In this document: one piece after another, positions 42,579-50,245 of the stretch
Layout of the letters: each line of letters begins with the position of its first letter
How positions within the stretch are numbered: position 1 is the first letter of the stretch
Assembly: GCF_018882295.1 (NCBI RefSeq)
Contig: NZ_JACVOR010000002.1
Span: forward strand, 124,001 to 188,000
Direction of reading: 5' to 3'
DNA length: 64,000 nt
Source: Polynucleobacter sp. 80A-SIGWE
GTDB lineage: Bacteria; Pseudomonadota; Gammaproteobacteria; Burkholderiales; Burkholderiaceae
Translations under genes and position numbers: made by a program
The notes under the pieces: model-generated
What the model saw: only the letters and a program-made list of their open reading frames with translations
Told to the model about the DNA's origin: nothing
Database searches by the model: none

Positions 42579-43064
42579 ATGTTTCTTTCAACGACAGCCT
42601 ACCTATATGCCACGATGAAAGAGGCTGCATTTGGTATTTTTTTGGTTGGGCTAGTCTTAGGTGTAAATGGGTTTGTTAATGTGGGCATGATTCATTTTTT
42701 CAGATCCTCTGTTGGGACTGCGCCCAAGCCATCCAAACTCAGAGCAACTTTTTTCTTCATCATTTGCACCCAAGTTCTTGCTCTTGCACAGCTTGGCGCT
42801 ATTTCAATTTGGGCAATTGCTTTGCTGTCTACAGGACTTTCTCCCGATTGGATTTCTGCGGTCCGCTTAAGTGCTAGCAGTTATACGACCTTAGGTGATT
42901 TTCCGGGTGTGCTTCCAGATGGTTGGCATTTAATCCCAGCCTTTATTGCATTCTCAGGACTGTTTTCATTTTCCTGGGCAGCATCATCCACCATCTCAAT
43001 GGTTAATTCCTTGAATCATTATTTAGATACCAGTAAGGATTCAATCGATGAATCAGTTTCTTAA
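42579..43064 (+). CDS. Small channel-like inner-membrane protein (paralogue B)
   Basis: The protein has 161 aa. Membrane segments: AFGIFLVGLVLGVNGFVNVG, FFIICTQVLALAQLGAISIW, and LIPAFIAFSGLFSFSWAASS. The pore-like loop reads SASSYTTLGDFPG, close to the TxGYGD filter but with Gly-Tyr replaced. It is related to 22149 and 59407. It lies directly after the second two-component system and may be its output or its accessory. Ion selectivity cannot be stated. Confidence 0.7.
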   Translation: MFLSTTAYLYATMKEAAFGIFLVGLVLGVNGFVNVGMIHFFRSSVGTAPKPSKLRATFFFIICTQVLALAQLGAISIWAIALLSTGLSPDWISAVRLSASSYTTLGDFPGVLPDGWHLIPAFIAFSGLFSFSWAASSTISMVNSLNHYLDTSKDSIDESVS

Positions 43065-43089
43065 TTCGTATTTCACTTATCCCACTCTT

Positions 43090-43899
43090 ATGACTAAAAA
43101 AATCCTTGCCTCCCTCCTGATAACTTGCGCGTCATTTGCTTTGACTAGCGCTGCCCAAGCTCAAGAAGCTTTTTCACCAATTCCTCAAGTGGCAGATGGA
43201 TGGCGTTTTTCAGTCTCCCCATACGGCTGGATTCCACAGGTAAACACTACGGTTAGTGCTGGTGGCACTGGATCTAAAAATGCCGACATCTCGATGAATA
43301 ATCTACTTAGCAATCTCAAGTCAGGTGCGATGATTGCGGGTGAAGCGCATTACGGTAAATGGGGTGTGTTGGCTGACTTTGCTACTGCTACCTTACAAAA
43401 ATCAGGTAGCTTTAATTTCAAAGGTGATCCGGCATTTAGAGCTGGCGATAAATCAACTCTACAAGCGTCATTATTTAACTTGATGGGTACTTACACCGTA
43501 TTCAATAACCAAGATGCCTATGTAGATGCTTTGCTTGGTGTGCGTTGGATTAGTTTGACCACTTCATTTGATGTGGCGCTACAGTCCGATCCTTCCATGC
43601 GAGAAAATGTCTCATCAGCTACGCCTGCGACTTATGGTGTTGTCGGCTTTAATAGCCGCTATCGCATCCTAGGCTCTAATTGGTATGTTCCTCTTTATGC
43701 TGATATTGGCACTGCTGGCGGCCCTAATCATCAAACTTGGCAGGCATCAACTGGCGTAGGTGTTGCACTGAGCAAAATGGTGGACCTGTCGTTAACCTAT
43801 CGCGCTATTGGCTTTGAAATCAAGAGCGGCAACAACGACTCAACATTGCTCAAGGGCATCTTCCATGGCCCGCAGGTGATGGCTACATTTAACTTCTAA
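43090..43899 (+). CDS. Predicted outer-membrane barrel protein (pair 2, first gene)
   Basis: The protein has 269 aa from this ATG, selected because the signal peptide (KKILASLLITCASFALTSAAQA) matches the paralogue at 38152; an upstream in-frame ATG would overlap the channel gene. It ends in VMATFNF, a barrel terminal strand. The 5' end is almost the same as in the paralogue, but the middle differs in many residues (QVNTTVSAGGTG versus the paralogue's TVGTTDSGGGPG). Confidence 0.78.
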   Translation: MTKKILASLLITCASFALTSAAQAQEAFSPIPQVADGWRFSVSPYGWIPQVNTTVSAGGTGSKNADISMNNLLSNLKSGAMIAGEAHYGKWGVLADFATATLQKSGSFNFKGDPAFRAGDKSTLQASLFNLMGTYTVFNNQDAYVDALLGVRWISLTTSFDVALQSDPSMRENVSSATPATYGVVGFNSRYRILGSNWYVPLYADIGTAGGPNHQTWQASTGVGVALSKMVDLSLTYRAIGFEIKSGNNDSTLLKGIFHGPQVMATFNF

Positions 43900-43906
43900 T
43901 TTCCAT

Positions 43907-44796
43907 ACCTGATTCTCATGAACAATATTCTTAAAATTGCAGTCATCGCATCTACAGCGTTGACTTTTGCATCTTCTGCATTAGCTCAAGAAGCAGCTGC
44001 TCGCACTGGAACCATTGCTGCTGAAAAATCTGGAGCGTTAGCGCCAGCTAAACCAGCGGTTGATAGTGTCGATATTGCCAAGAAGTTGGCTAACCCGATT
44101 GCCAACATGATCTCCGTACCTTTGCAGTACGAGTTCAGCCGTGGCCTTGGTCTTAATCAAGGTGGTTCAGAGCAAACCTTGCTGTTTCAGCCAGTGATGC
44201 CATTTAATTTGGGCGGTGGTGATACCTTTATCGTTCGTCCGATTGTTGCCGGTGTGAGAGAGACAAGTATCCAATCTGCTCCAGGACATTCTTTTTCTGG
44301 TTACGGTATTGCCAGCGTGACGCTTGAATCCTTTTACGCGCCAAACACTAACTCTTCATGGATTTGGGGTATTGGTCCGTATGCGCAATCACCATCAGGT
44401 AATAGCGGTAAGTTTGGCTCCCAGCAAACAGGTGCCGGTGTCACCGGTGTTGTTCTCAATCGTGACGGCCCTTGGACATACGGTTTGCTAGGCTACCAAT
44501 CATGGAATGTCGGTGGCAATCCAGCCTTTGGTACCCAAAACAATCTCTATGGTCAGCCTTTTGTTGCATACACAACTAAAACGGCATGGACCTATACCGC
44601 CAATATGGAAGCGCAATATAACTATGATTCCCATCGTACGACCAATCCGCTTTATGCCGGTGTTTCTAAATTGTTTGTAATTGACGGTGTGCCTTTCTCT
44701 TTTGGAGCAGGCCCAATCTATTACGTTAGCAATACGCCAGGCGGCCCTTCGGGCTGGGGTGCACGAGCAACGGCAACTGTTGTTATTTTGAAGTAA
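43907..44796 (+). repeat. Long near-perfect direct repeat, copy 2
   Basis: Matches 38966-39855. The repeat distance is 4941 bp, with kinase 2, regulator 2, channel B and the diverged first barrel gene between the copies. Confidence 0.9.
43918..44796 (+). CDS. Predicted outer-membrane barrel protein (pair 2, second gene)
   Basis: The protein has 292 aa and is identical to the product of 38977-39855. The DNA differs only at three synonymous positions near the 3' end (TCC/TCT, GCG/GCA, GTG/GTT). There is no terminator after it: an amidohydrolase gene starts 25 bp on, so here the barrel pair and the amidohydrolase appear to be one transcript. That linkage gives the best hint to the barrel's role, namely passage of the amidohydrolase's substrate. 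Confidence 0.8.
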   Translation: MNNILKIAVIASTALTFASSALAQEAAARTGTIAAEKSGALAPAKPAVDSVDIAKKLANPIANMISVPLQYEFSRGLGLNQGGSEQTLLFQPVMPFNLGGGDTFIVRPIVAGVRETSIQSAPGHSFSGYGIASVTLESFYAPNTNSSWIWGIGPYAQSPSGNSGKFGSQQTGAGVTGVVLNRDGPWTYGLLGYQSWNVGGNPAFGTQNNLYGQPFVAYTTKTAWTYTANMEAQYNYDSHRTTNPLYAGVSKLFVIDGVPFSFGAGPIYYVSNTPGGPSGWGARATATVVILK

Positions 44797-44820
44797 TAAA
44801 TTTACATGTTAGGAGTTAAT

Positions 44821-46527
44821 ATGAAATTCGCACCAAAACTACTTTCTGCTTTATTGATGGCGCAATGCGCATTGGTATTTGCTAAGGGCAATGCCGACAC
44901 CATTTTTTATGGCGGACCAATTCTGACTGTCAATGCCAAGAATGAAGAGGTTCAAGCACTTGCAGTGCAAAACGGCAAGATCGTTGCTGTTGGATCTAAA
45001 GATGCTGTTACTAAAGAATGGCAAGCTGATAATACCAAGGTAGTTGATCTCAAAGGTCAAACCTTGATGCCAGGTTTCATTGAGCCACATACTCATTTGA
45101 TTCTTACTACGATGTTTGAACGTTTATGGCTCAATTTAAGTAATTATGCTTTGCCACAAAGTTCGATCGAAAGTATTGTCCAAAAACTAAAAGCAGAGTT
45201 AAAGAATGTTCCCAAGGGTGGATGGTTAACTGCTTTTGGAGTGGATCCATCTCGAACAACTCCATTTATGGCCGAATTAACTGCCAATGATTTGGACAAA
45301 GTTTCAACAGAGGTACCCATCCTGGTTGTGAATACCTCAGGTCATATTGCATATGCTAATCACAAGGCTCTAGAGATTGCTGGTATCACCAATAAAACTC
45401 CTAATCCTAAAGGGGGCGGCGTCTTTGTAAAAGACAAGGACGGTAATTTGACGGGTAAGTTGGTTGAAGCGCCAGCCTTTCTTCCTTTTGTAGCCCTAAT
45501 GCCTGCGCCTAGTCAATCTCAGCTAGTTGATGCCATTCTCGCCACCTTAAATTCGGTAGCTGCTAAAGGTATCACTTCCGCTACTGAAATCAGTGTTGGC
45601 GGTAATTTTGGCGTTGATAAAGAGGCTGCTCTGTGGAGGGGAATATTCGCCAATAAGGCTTCGCCAATCAGAATACGTGGATATTTGTTTAGCGATAACC
45701 TCCCAGCGGGATACAACAATATTAAGCCAAATGAAGGCGATGATTACTTACGGTTTATTGGTATTAAATACGTCTCCGATGGATCGCTTCAAGGTTTAAC
45801 AGGCGCATTAAACGAGCCATACATTTACCCTAAAGGCACTAAAGAGCGCGGAAGCTTAGATTACAAGGATGCTGAGATTTATGGTTTGATGAAGCCGTAT
45901 TACGACCAAGGATGGCAAATTGCGATTCATGCGAATGGCGATAGAGCGATTGAACAAACTCTGAATAATTATGAAAAGCTATTGACTAGCGGTGGCAATT
46001 CAAAGGATCGCCGTTTGCGTATTGAGCACTTCACAGTTAGTACAGAAGCTCAAGTGAAAAGGACGGTTAAGTTGGGTGTGATCCCTGGTTTTACGATTGG
46101 TCACGTCGATTATTGGGGTGAGACATTTCATAATCAAATTCTTGGACCTGAGCGCGCCAAGCGTATTGACCCAGCTGGTGACTTTAAGCGTGCAGGGGGA
46201 AGATTCTCGCTCCATAGTGATTCACCCGTCACCCCGATTGGACCTTTAAATTACATCAGCGAAGAAGTCACTCGCTTATGGCAGTTGCCGCCACAAAAGG
46301 TATTGGGTCCTGATCAGGCAGTATCAGTTGATGATGCGATCCGTGCTGTGACCATTAATCCTGCTTACAGTATGTTCGCAGACAATATTGTTGGCAGCCT
46401 AGAAGTAGGTAAACAGGCTGACTTGGTGGTTCTGGCAAAGAACCCACGCATAACGCCTCCTGCGGAAATTCGCAATATTAAAGTGATGGGTACTTATATT
46501 GATGGCAAGCCTATTGCGCTTAAATAA
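44821..46527 (+). CDS. Exported amidohydrolase (family 3), paralogue 2
   Basis: The protein has 568 aa from the ATG that follows AGGAG by 5 bp; an ATG 15 bp upstream contains the ribosome binding site and is unlikely. The signal peptide ends at VFA. Metal-site motifs are complete: LMPGFIEPHTHL (HxH), GIKYVSDGS (Lys), AIHANGDRAI, RIEHFTVS and SLHSDSP. Such YtcJ/NfdA-like enzymes hydrolyse N-substituted amides. It is closely related to the gene at 48403, and follows the barrel pair in one transcript. Confidence 0.9.
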   Translation: MKFAPKLLSALLMAQCALVFAKGNADTIFYGGPILTVNAKNEEVQALAVQNGKIVAVGSKDAVTKEWQADNTKVVDLKGQTLMPGFIEPHTHLILTTMFERLWLNLSNYALPQSSIESIVQKLKAELKNVPKGGWLTAFGVDPSRTTPFMAELTANDLDKVSTEVPILVVNTSGHIAYANHKALEIAGITNKTPNPKGGGVFVKDKDGNLTGKLVEAPAFLPFVALMPAPSQSQLVDAILATLNSVAAKGITSATEISVGGNFGVDKEAALWRGIFANKASPIRIRGYLFSDNLPAGYNNIKPNEGDDYLRFIGIKYVSDGSLQGLTGALNEPYIYPKGTKERGSLDYKDAEIYGLMKPYYDQGWQIAIHANGDRAIEQTLNNYEKLLTSGGNSKDRRLRIEHFTVSTEAQVKRTVKLGVIPGFTIGHVDYWGETFHNQILGPERAKRIDPAGDFKRAGGRFSLHSDSPVTPIGPLNYISEEVTRLWQLPPQKVLGPDQAVSVDDAIRAVTINPAYSMFADNIVGSLEVGKQADLVVLAKNPRITPPAEIRNIKVMGTYIDGKPIALK

Positions 46528-46556
46528 TGTAATTAGAATTTATGTGATCACCTCAA

Positions 46557-46584
46557 AACGCCCGCAATTGCGGGTGTTTTCTTT
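46557..46584 (+). terminator. Terminator after amidohydrolase paralogue 2
   Basis: The perfect palindrome CCCGCAATTGCGGG, extended by AC/GT pairs, is followed by TTTTCTTTT. Confidence 0.82.
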
Positions 46585-46649
46585 TGAGCGGCAATTCCGT
46601 TCCATTGGTATTCTTGGGTATTCCTGTCAATTAACGCAAAGATTTATCA

Positions 46650-47306
46650 ATGGACATACACTCCGACTACAGCAAGCGGGTAGTTCTTAATCATCATGAT
46701 CTGCCTTGGATTTCTAGTCCATCAGCGGGTGTTGATAGGCGGATGCTGGATCGCCAAGGAGATGAGATAGCGAAGGCTACCTCAATTGTTCGTTATGAGG
46801 CTGGAGCAAAGTTCCCCTCCCATGTCCATGAATTGGGTGAAGAGATTTTTGTTTTAGAGGGTGTATTTAGTGATGAGACAGGCAGCTATCCTGCCGGCAC
46901 TTACATCATGAATCCTCCCGGCTCGTCTCATGCGCCATTTAGCGATAGTGGTTGCACCCTTTTTGTGAAGTTAAGACATCTTGGCTCTGAGCAAGTTGAG
47001 CGAGAGATTGTAGATACTCATTCAACACCATGGTTTCAAGGAATGGTTCCGGGCTTAACTGTCATGCCATTAATGAGGCAGGGTACAGGCTCTACATTAG
47101 TTCGTTGGGCACCCCAAACCTACTTTAATCCGCATAAGCATTATGGCGGCGAGGAGATTTTTGTAGTGGAGGGTGTCTTCGAAGATGAGCATGGGCGCTA
47201 TCCAGCTGGCTCATGGATTCGAAGTCCACACATGAGTTTGCATCAGCCTTTTAGTAAGGAAGGCTGCACAATTTTTGTCAAAACAGGACATCTATTAACT
47301 AATTGA
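46650..47306 (+). CDS. Double-cupin ChrR-like protein
   Basis: The protein has 218 aa with two cupin units of the ChrR type. Unit 1: HVHELGEEIFVLEGVFSDE, then YPAGTYIMNPPGSSHAP. Unit 2: PHKHYGGEEIFVVEGVFEDE, then YPAGSWIRSPHMSLHQPF. The His and Glu ligands of a metal centre are visible in both. The zinc-binding anti-sigma helix of true ChrR is absent from the N-terminus, so this is a stand-alone cupin rather than an anti-sigma factor. Enzymatic function unknown. Confidence 0.84.
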   Translation: MDIHSDYSKRVVLNHHDLPWISSPSAGVDRRMLDRQGDEIAKATSIVRYEAGAKFPSHVHELGEEIFVLEGVFSDETGSYPAGTYIMNPPGSSHAPFSDSGCTLFVKLRHLGSEQVEREIVDTHSTPWFQGMVPGLTVMPLMRQGTGSTLVRWAPQTYFNPHKHYGGEEIFVVEGVFEDEHGRYPAGSWIRSPHMSLHQPFSKEGCTIFVKTGHLLTN

Positions 47307-47333
47307 AGGTGGGGTATGCAGCCATTCAATCAG

Positions 47334-48176
47334 TTATGGCTTGGCAAGTTTTTCGCTAACCTCAGGCTCAGTTGTTGATACAAGATTCTGTTTTTTAAAT
47401 TCAATAAAGTTGGTTGGTTCAATGCGCATATTGCCTTGAAATGGATGACCAAAGATCACAATCAAAAACAAGCTGGCCGATAGGGTTGCCGTAATAAAGC
47501 CAGTCGAAATTAAATGCATCTTAAAGCTCTCAGCCGTATATAGGTAACTCACGGCAACTGTCAAAAACGCTGATAGGAACATCACCAACCAGATAACCGA
47601 AGGCACATGATCTTTTGTCGCAATTAAACGATCTCGGCGCGCATCAAACAGATGGCTAACTTTGGAATAGAGCGCGGCTTGGGTATTGGCCGTTACTAAA
47701 TCGGCTGTTTTAAATGAGAGCAGAAGATTCTTGGAGTGAATTAATATTAATCTCCCCTTATCACTCACTGCCTTATTGTCTGCCATGGCAGGCCATTCTT
47801 CATTAACTACAACATCAACATATTTAGCTACATCGGCAACCAATTGAGATTTAATCGGTTCTGGCATTGCTTGGGTTAGGTGATAGAAATCTTCTACGCC
47901 TCGAGCCTCAATATTCACCTTGCGATCCACGTCGTTATAGAAATTCCAAACGTTCACCACAATTAATGAAATCAATACGGAGCTAAATAATCCAACTGTA
48001 CTTAGGGACAGGCTAATGCAGTCATTGTTTGCCTTATTTAATGGGTTAGGGAATACCTTTCTAAATATCATTAGGCCAATCGAGCCAAAAATCACTGAGA
48101 AAACGATAGCCCCGATGCAAATGAGCCATGTGGGAATATTCAGGTTGTAGGTATATAGAAGATTCACTAAAAACAT
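47334..48176 (-). CDS. DUF4239 membrane protein (bestrophin-like)
   Basis: The protein has 280 aa with membrane segments near residues 15-40 (WLICIGAIVFSVIFGSIGLM), 55-80 (STVGLFSSVLISLIVVNVWN), 195-215 (VIWLVMFLSAFLTVAVSYLY) and 220-245 (LISTGFITATLSASLFLIVI). The two-plus-two layout around a helical soluble part matches DUF4239, sometimes called bestrophin-like. Transport of anions is possible but not shown. It is the only minus-strand gene between 21018 and 52113. Confidence 0.8.
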   Translation of the reverse strand: MFLVNLLYTYNLNIPTWLICIGAIVFSVIFGSIGLMIFRKVFPNPLNKANNDCISLSLSTVGLFSSVLISLIVVNVWNFYNDVDRKVNIEARGVEDFYHLTQAMPEPIKSQLVADVAKYVDVVVNEEWPAMADNKAVSDKGRLILIHSKNLLLSFKTADLVTANTQAALYSKVSHLFDARRDRLIATKDHVPSVIWLVMFLSAFLTVAVSYLYTAESFKMHLISTGFITATLSASLFLIVIFGHPFQGNMRIEPTNFIEFKKQNLVSTTEPEVSEKLAKP

Positions 48177-48286
48177 GACTGGCTTTCACTGGACTGGGTA
48201 GTTAGATATTACCTTGCTAACAAATCCGCATTAGAAATGCTAAGGGGCGATTTTTGAGCTTTTGCCCTGTATTTTGGGGTGGGATC

Positions 48287-48304
48287 TTGTAGGGATTGGT
48301 AAGA
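48287..48304 (+). promoter_or_regulatory. TTGTAGGGA/TTGGTAAGA repeats, candidate regulator box 5
   Basis: TTGTAGGGA at 48287 and TTGGTAAGA at 48296 form a loose direct repeat with a 9-10-bp period. They lie about 100 bp upstream of the amidohydrolase at 48403, in the gap with the divergent DUF4239 gene. Confidence 0.4.
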
Positions 48305-48402
48305 TTTAGGTATCAATTTTATTTAATATTGATGAATTCTGCTGATATCAGCAGGCATCCTCGTGATTCTGAGGTAATTTTTACTCAAGTTAGGAATTCA
48401 AT

Positions 48403-50106
48403 ATGAAATTCGCACCAAAGTTACTTTCCGCATTATTGATGGCGCAGTGCGCAGTCACCTTTGCCAAAGGCAATGCTGACACCATCTTTTATGGCGGCCC
48501 AATTGTTACGGTCAACGCCAAGAATGAAGAAGTGCAAGCGCTTGCAGTGCAGAACGGCAAGATTGTTGCAGTTGGCACTAAAGACGCGGTTACCAAAGAG
48601 TGGCAAGCTGATAACACTAAGGTAATTGATCTCAAGGGTCAAACATTGATGCCTGGATTTGTTGAGCCTCACGTACATATTATTGTGACCTCCGTGTTTG
48701 AAGGTCTAGGTTTGAATTTAAGCAACTTTACGTTGCCATATGACACCAAAGAGTCATTGATTCAAAAAATGAAGGTTGCCCTTAAGGATGTTCCTGCCGG
48801 CGGTTGGTTATTTGGCTTCGGCGTCGATCCATCACGCACCACACCTTTCATGGCTGAACTTAACGCTGATGATTTGGATAAAGTTTCAAAAGATGTGCCA
48901 GTTTTTATTGTTAACCAATCTGGTCACATTGGCTATGTCAATCACAAGGCATTAGAGCTTGCTGGCGTTACAGATCAAACTCCTAATCCTAAGGGTGGTG
49001 GCGTTTATGTCAAGGATGCAAAAGGTAAGCTGACTGGTAAATTGATTGAACCGCCTTCATATTTAGCATTTATGGCAAAGATGCCAGCACCAACTGAAGC
49101 TCAGCTAATGGGTGCTATTCAGGGCACCATGAAAAAGATTGCATCAACTGGTGTAACTACTGTTTCTGAGATGAGTGTTGGTGGTAATTTCGGCGTAGAT
49201 AAAGAAGTTGCTATCTATAAGTCTATTTTTGCAAAAAATGCCTCACCTGTTCGTATACGTGGCTATTTGTTTAGCGAGTCCATCCCATCAGGCAAGACTT
49301 CAATTAAGCCAAACGAAGGTGATGATCAATTACGCTTTATTGGTATTAAATATATCTCTGATGGTTCTACCCAGGGGCTTACAGCTGCGTTAACTAAGCC
49401 TTATACATACCCTAAGAATTCTCAATGGAGTGGAGAGCTGGATTTCAAAGATGCGGAAATTTACGCTTCTGCAAAATCATTTTTCGATCAAGGCTGGCAA
49501 ATTTCTACTCACGCAAATGGTGACAAAGCCATTGATCAAACCTTGGCCACTTACTCTAAACTCCTGGCTGATAACCCTAAGCAAGATCGCCGTTTGCGAA
49601 TTGAGCACTTTACGATCAACAATGAGTCTCAGGTGAAAAAAGCCGTTAAATTAGGAGTAATTCCTAGCTTTACGATTGGTCACGTGGATTATTGGGGCGC
49701 TGCCTTTAATAATCATTTGGTTGGTCCAGACCGTGCAAAGCGTATTGACCCTGCTGGAGACTTTAAGCGTGCAGGCGGCAAATTTACTCTGCATAGTGAT
49801 ACCCCTGTATCCCCTGTGGGCCCTCTGAATTACATCAGTGAGGAAGTAACGCGTTTATGGCAGTTGCCACCACAGAAAGCATTGGGACCAGATCAAGCTG
49901 TTTCAGTTGATGACGCAATTCGTGCTGTGACTATTGATGCTGCTTATCAACTCTTTGCTGACAATATCGTTGGTAGCTTAGAAGTGGGCAAGCAAGCTGA
50001 CTTGGTTCTTCTTGAAAAGAATCCACGCCAGACTGCTCCAGCCGATATACGTAATATCAAGGTAAAAGGCACTTGGGTTAGCGGTAAGCAAGTTAACTTG
50101 AACTAG
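48403..50106 (+). CDS. Exported amidohydrolase (family 3), paralogue 3
   Basis: The protein has 567 aa. The signal peptide ends at TFA. Metal motifs: LMPGFVEPHVHI (HxH), GIKYISDGS, STHANGDKAI, RIEHFTIN and TLHSDTP, all intact. It is a near relative of the 44821 product (same N-terminus MKFAPKLLSALLMAQCA and same C-terminal NIVGSLEVGKQADLVLLEKN), a recent duplication. It has its own promoter region and terminator. Confidence 0.9.
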   Translation: MKFAPKLLSALLMAQCAVTFAKGNADTIFYGGPIVTVNAKNEEVQALAVQNGKIVAVGTKDAVTKEWQADNTKVIDLKGQTLMPGFVEPHVHIIVTSVFEGLGLNLSNFTLPYDTKESLIQKMKVALKDVPAGGWLFGFGVDPSRTTPFMAELNADDLDKVSKDVPVFIVNQSGHIGYVNHKALELAGVTDQTPNPKGGGVYVKDAKGKLTGKLIEPPSYLAFMAKMPAPTEAQLMGAIQGTMKKIASTGVTTVSEMSVGGNFGVDKEVAIYKSIFAKNASPVRIRGYLFSESIPSGKTSIKPNEGDDQLRFIGIKYISDGSTQGLTAALTKPYTYPKNSQWSGELDFKDAEIYASAKSFFDQGWQISTHANGDKAIDQTLATYSKLLADNPKQDRRLRIEHFTINNESQVKKAVKLGVIPSFTIGHVDYWGAAFNNHLVGPDRAKRIDPAGDFKRAGGKFTLHSDTPVSPVGPLNYISEEVTRLWQLPPQKALGPDQAVSVDDAIRAVTIDAAYQLFADNIVGSLEVGKQADLVLLEKNPRQTAPADIRNIKVKGTWVSGKQVNLN

Positions 50107-50135
50107 TTTGGTTTTTACTAATTTTGTATTGTTCT

Positions 50136-50159
50136 AAACACCCGCTTCGGCGGGTGTTT
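50136..50159 (+). terminator. Terminator after amidohydrolase paralogue 3
   Basis: AAACACCCGC, loop TTCG, GCGGGTGTTT, a symmetric hairpin with a weak T run. Confidence 0.75.
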
Positions 50160-50245
50160 ACATTAGCAACATCTTACAAACCCTAGTTTGTTGAAGTTAT
50201 CTTATTTAGTATCATGTTCGAAAATGACTCACCTCAGGAATACTT

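Noticed and set aside
46650..47306. ChrR anti-sigma factor
   Set aside because: The N-terminal zinc-binding anti-sigma helix is absent and no sigma factor gene is adjacent. It is a stand-alone double cupin.
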